Positions 60,656 to 64,000 of a DNA stretch of 64,000 bases are shown here, one piece after another. Each line of letters opens with the position of its first letter. Within the stretch, counting starts at the first letter, position 1. The notes below the pieces were generated by a model. That model made no database searches, was not told the origin of the DNA, and was given only the letters and a program-made list of their open reading frames with translations. The position numbers were made by a program, and so were the translations under genes. The stretch covers positions 9,126,679 to 9,190,678 of the forward strand of contig CM030705.1 of NCBI GenBank assembly GCA_017979445.1, in the 5' to 3' direction. The stretch is from Akebia trifoliata (lineage: Eukaryota > Streptophyta > Magnoliopsida > Ranunculales > Lardizabalaceae).

Positions 60656-61143
60656 TGTTGAGTTCAGTACCACATCGGACATTCATTGCCTTGTCTCTCT
60701 TCTTATAAGCTCTTAGGCCTCTCCATTCATTGTTAATTGGTTTTGAATTAAACCATCTAACTTATCATGATATCAAAACGGGATTTTCTTTCCTCCACGT
60801 CACCCAATTTATATCACCACGTGCTTTGGTCCAGTTTGGCCTACACGTGCGGGTCATATTGAGTTTAGTCCCACATTGGACACTCATTGCCTTGTTTCTC
60901 TACTTATAATTTTTTTAGCCTTTCCACTCATAGTCAATTGGTTTTGAGTTAACGGGTCTTTCTCTCATCCATGTCACCTAATTCACATCTCCACATGCTT
61001 TGACCCAGTCCAGTCCACATATACAAGGCCATGTTGAGTTTAGTCCCACATCGGACACTTATTGCCTTGTCTTTCTCCTTATAAGCTCTCAGGTCTCTCC
61101 CCTCATTGTCAATTGATTTTAAGTTGGACCCCCAAACTTATCA
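60656..61143 (+). mobile_element. Three-LTR TRIM array
   Basis: LTR-like units start at 60656, 60857 and 61032 with T(G/A)TTGAGTT(T/C)AGT and share CATTGCCTTGT and TTATAAGCTCT. The first (112 bp) is followed by a decayed primer site TGATATCAAAAC. The second has lost its 3' end. The third ends at 61143. Two short interiors carry CACGTGCTTTGG or CACATGCTTTGA blocks. The flanks AGAAG (60651-60655) and AGAAA (61144-61148) match 4 of 5. Confidence 0.78.
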
Positions 61144-62471
61144 AGAAAAGAAAAAAAAAAAAAAAATTGGAGAGAAGAGAAGAGAAGAAAAAAATAGTGA
61201 GTTTTCTTTCAGTCCAAAAGTGAAGAGATATGGAGTAAAACCCTTTTAAAATATTTTATAATTTCAATTATACCCCTAGATTTCTTTTAAAACATTTTAA
61301 AATTTCAAAATTATCCCAATTTATCTCCGGTCAATCCAAACATGGTGAAAAGAAACTAAATTTCTCTTTTCTTCTCCTCTCTTAATGGGTTTCTCTTCTC
61401 TCCACCCCTCTCAACCCCCCAAAAAAGTGTAACGGTTGAAGAGCAGTGGAGAATTTAGATCACAAGCAATCTTGAGCCCATCAAACTAAATCATTTGTGG
61501 AGAGCAAGGCTTTGTCCTTGATTGCTCTTACACACTTGGGGTGTCTCCTTTCATAGATTCTGACTTTAGATTGCCGGATTATATGATAGAAATTGATTTT
61601 TAGAAACCAAACTTTCCTTTGACTATAATGATTTAGAAACTTTTTTCAAAATTTAATATTATGACATTAAATATTATATGCCTAAACTAAAAAATTTCAA
61701 AACAGAAGAAAGATGTTTTAAAAAAATGCTAGAAATGTACTTTTACATCATTTATGATTTTAGTCAAGTTAATTTGATTTTTTTTTTCTTTCAATTTTGG
61801 TAGAATCATTTTTATATTCCAAAACAAACGTTACGCATCAAATTTTAGAATCAAACCCACCCAATTAGCATAGCATACAAAACATAATTGAATGCATAAA
61901 TATAATTATCTAGTAATAAGCCTGGAACATTCAACATCAACTTTCTACTAGAAAGAAAAGAAAAGGAAATATCAAGATCTTGATTCGTGTTCATGATTTA
62001 TATTCTGGAACAATTATAGCTCAATTGAAATTTGAAACTCCATGGTCTTTTTTCACCTACTTTCTCCTTTCCCACATTTATATAACCTACTAGTGCACAT
62101 CTCTTTCTCATCTCCATTATCACACAAGGAGAATTGGGTACTTAAAAATATCACCTAACAAAGAACCTAGGTTTTAAAACTCGGTACTTGACTTAAGTTG
62201 ACCTTTGAGGTACATCAAACTGAGTCTATTTGATGATTCGGGAGTCAATTAAGTGAGTTAATAAGATATATTAAGTATAAGGAATGCTAACATCCAAGAC
62301 CTCATGGGGAGTTAACATTCTCCAATACAATTTTTTTTTCTTCAAATTTTATCTTTTAATGAAAAAGATAAAGATATGTTGGTTTTTTACATAATAAATG
62401 TTTATTTGCATTGAGTGCTAAAACATTTATTACCAATAACACATTTAAATCTAAATATTAAAGGATTTTGT
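61144..62471. other. Gene-free AT-rich DNA
   Basis: Purine-rich GAAGA stretches and polyA tracts, but no supported gene or structured repeat. Confidence 0.4.
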
Positions 62472-62642
62472 TAATGTATGTCCTGAGAGCACACGTTAAA
62501 GTGCAATAAATATACTTTGGAAATTGGAATCTGAGGGTATTTCCATAAAAGGAATTTTTTTGAAGGACATTAATTTTTTATGCAAATTTCAATTTCTAAA
62601 GTGTATTTATTGAACTTTAACGTGCATGTTAACAAGATCCAA
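62472..62642. mobile_element. Inverted-repeat MITE
   Basis: The arms are about 60 bp. CACACGTTAAAGTGCAATAA and TTATTGAACTTTAACGTGCA are inverted, as are TTTGGAAATTGGAAT and ATTTCAATTTCTAAA. The centre is unique, with no coding capacity. Confidence 0.6.
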
Positions 62643-63239
62643 TATTAAATGCCCTTAACATTTATTATGTAAAAAGACTAATATACCCTTATCTTTTTCA
62701 TTGAGTTTTGAGTCAATTCCACGAATTCTAAAACATAAATAGAAGGAAAAATTACTTAAATGACCCTAGCGGAGGAATTTCTTTTTAAATAGTCCCTAAG
62801 CTTTGGACTGTAGTCCATTTAGTAAATTTTTCTCTTCTCAATAGGCACTGGATCTCATCTCATGTTGTCATGTTTTTGAAATACCTGAACTATATTTTTC
62901 TTATATTCTTCACATAATTTGGTTAACGGCGATTATCATCATTTCAACATTTTTTTTTATCGTGAATGATGAATGGAGAATGATATACTCCTAATTTTGA
63001 ACATTTAGATATTTTTTACGATTTATAAAAAAAAAAAAAAAAATTGAATAACAAAGTTGAAATTCTAAAAAACATTATGATTAAGTTGTAACTATATATG
63101 AACTGATAATAATAATAAAAAGTTGTAACCTATGATTGGACATACGTCCGCTTCACAACTATGATATATGCTTTAGGGTATTTCAAGAAGATTTACCCAG
63201 TATTCAAGTTGGAAAAACAAAACAAAACAAAAAACAAAA

Positions 63240-63545
63240 ATGCAACACATTTACAGTGCGAGTTCACCTCTTTTTTTTAGTTCAACATTTTTATTGTTGA
63301 ACTCACTACTTAGCGTCGAGTTCATCAATTTATTGTTGAGTCCAACATTTTTATTGTTGAGCTTGAGTTTAAGGATAACTATTGATGAACTCAGCGTTTT
63401 TAACTCGTGTTCAATTACCGTTGAACTCCACAATAAAAATGTTAAACTGAATAATAAAGAGTGGTGAACTCGACACTAAGTGGTGAGTTCAACAATTGAA
63501 ATATTGAACTCAACAATATAAGTAGTGAACTCGACATTGTAAATA
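63240..63545. repeat. Field of short GTTGAACTC repeats in both orientations
   Basis: Words such as ATTGTTGAACTC, TTATTGTTGAG, GTGGTGAACTCGACA and GAGTTCAACAAT recur more than ten times on both strands in about 300 bp. It resembles a transposon subterminal region or an inverted minisatellite. No gene is seen. Confidence 0.6.
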
Positions 63546-64000
63546 TGATCCAGATTTTATTTTATTTTTAATTTTTTTTCGACTTTGATACTTGGTAAAT
63601 CCTCTCAAAATACCTAAATTGCATATATCATACTTTTGAAATAGACATTTAAATCTAAAATTTTAGAATTTTAATTTCTCTGTTTTTCATTTTTTTATAA
63701 ATATATTTTAATTTCTCAATGTATAATTTCTCTGTTCAAAAGTAAGATTATATCATTCATGATAAAAAATCGTTGAAAATGATCGTAATCATAATCACTA
63801 TTAGAAAACCTAATTATGTGAAGAAGATGAGAAAAAGGATTGTTTGGGTATTTAAAAAATATTTCAACCTGAGATGAGGTCGTATGACTATTAAGAAAAG
63901 GAAAGTTTACTAAATGGATTATTAAGAAATCGTCCAAAACTTAGGAATTATTTAAAAGTAGGTCCCTCGTGAGAGTCTTTTAATTAATTTTCCCCAAATA
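63546..64000. other. AT-rich right edge
   Basis: I see nothing I can name. Confidence 0.4.

Noticed and set aside
63240..63545. CRISPR-like or phased repeat array
   Set aside because: The repeats are short, irregular and in both orientations; plant nuclear DNA.

Overview
The window is AT-rich nuclear DNA of a flowering plant. The evidence is GT-AG introns, plant-type genes (ACC synthase, PR-1, an OSCA/CSC1 channel, an S28 peptidase) and a plant transposon load (Copia, hAT, MITEs, TRIMs, tRNA-derived SINEs). The species cannot be named from the sequence alone.

Genes. (1) At 1-106 (+) lies the apparent 3' end of an unrecognised gene. (2) At 1140-7437 (-) are six coding exons for the N-terminal ~400 residues of an OSCA/CSC1-like (HYP1/RXW8-type) channel. 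A probable 5'UTR exon lies near 14414-14650, leaving a ~7 kb leader intron that holds a 1,014-bp hAT element (8051-9064) and a 4.7-kb Copia retrotransposon (9214-13921). The C-terminal half of the channel is not visible. (3) At 33923-36352 (-) is a complete four-exon type-2 ACC synthase, the rate-limiting ethylene enzyme. (4) At 45949-46434 (-) is an intronless, complete, secreted PR-1/CAP protein with a C-terminal CAPE-like peptide. (5) At 49150-55444 (-) is a complete ten-exon serine carboxypeptidase S28 (Pro-X carboxypeptidase-like) with an intact catalytic triad. Its introns hold a SINE, a TRIM and smaller repeats. All five recognised or inferred genes other than the left-edge fragment read on the minus strand. 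They are ordinary single plant genes, not an operon. ACC synthase and PR-1 both belong to stress and defence biology, but nothing in the sequence links their regulation.

Repeats. About 15-33 kb, 37-45 kb and 56-64 kb hold no convincing genes. They hold short non-autonomous elements: palindromic MITEs embedded in (TA)n tracts (five copies); a foldback superfamily with one conserved core but several different arms (about eleven copies); an hAT MITE family (three copies); SINEs with 16-bp target duplications; TRIM elements, including a three-LTR array; a CACTA-like subterminal repeat field; and several tandem repeats. No tRNA, rRNA or CRISPR was seen.

The most noteworthy signals are the microsatellite-associated MITEs, the modular foldback family with a fixed core, the multi-LTR TRIM array, and the unusual Copia LTR ends defined by a perfect 5-bp target duplication. 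None amounts to a clearly new enzymatic system.
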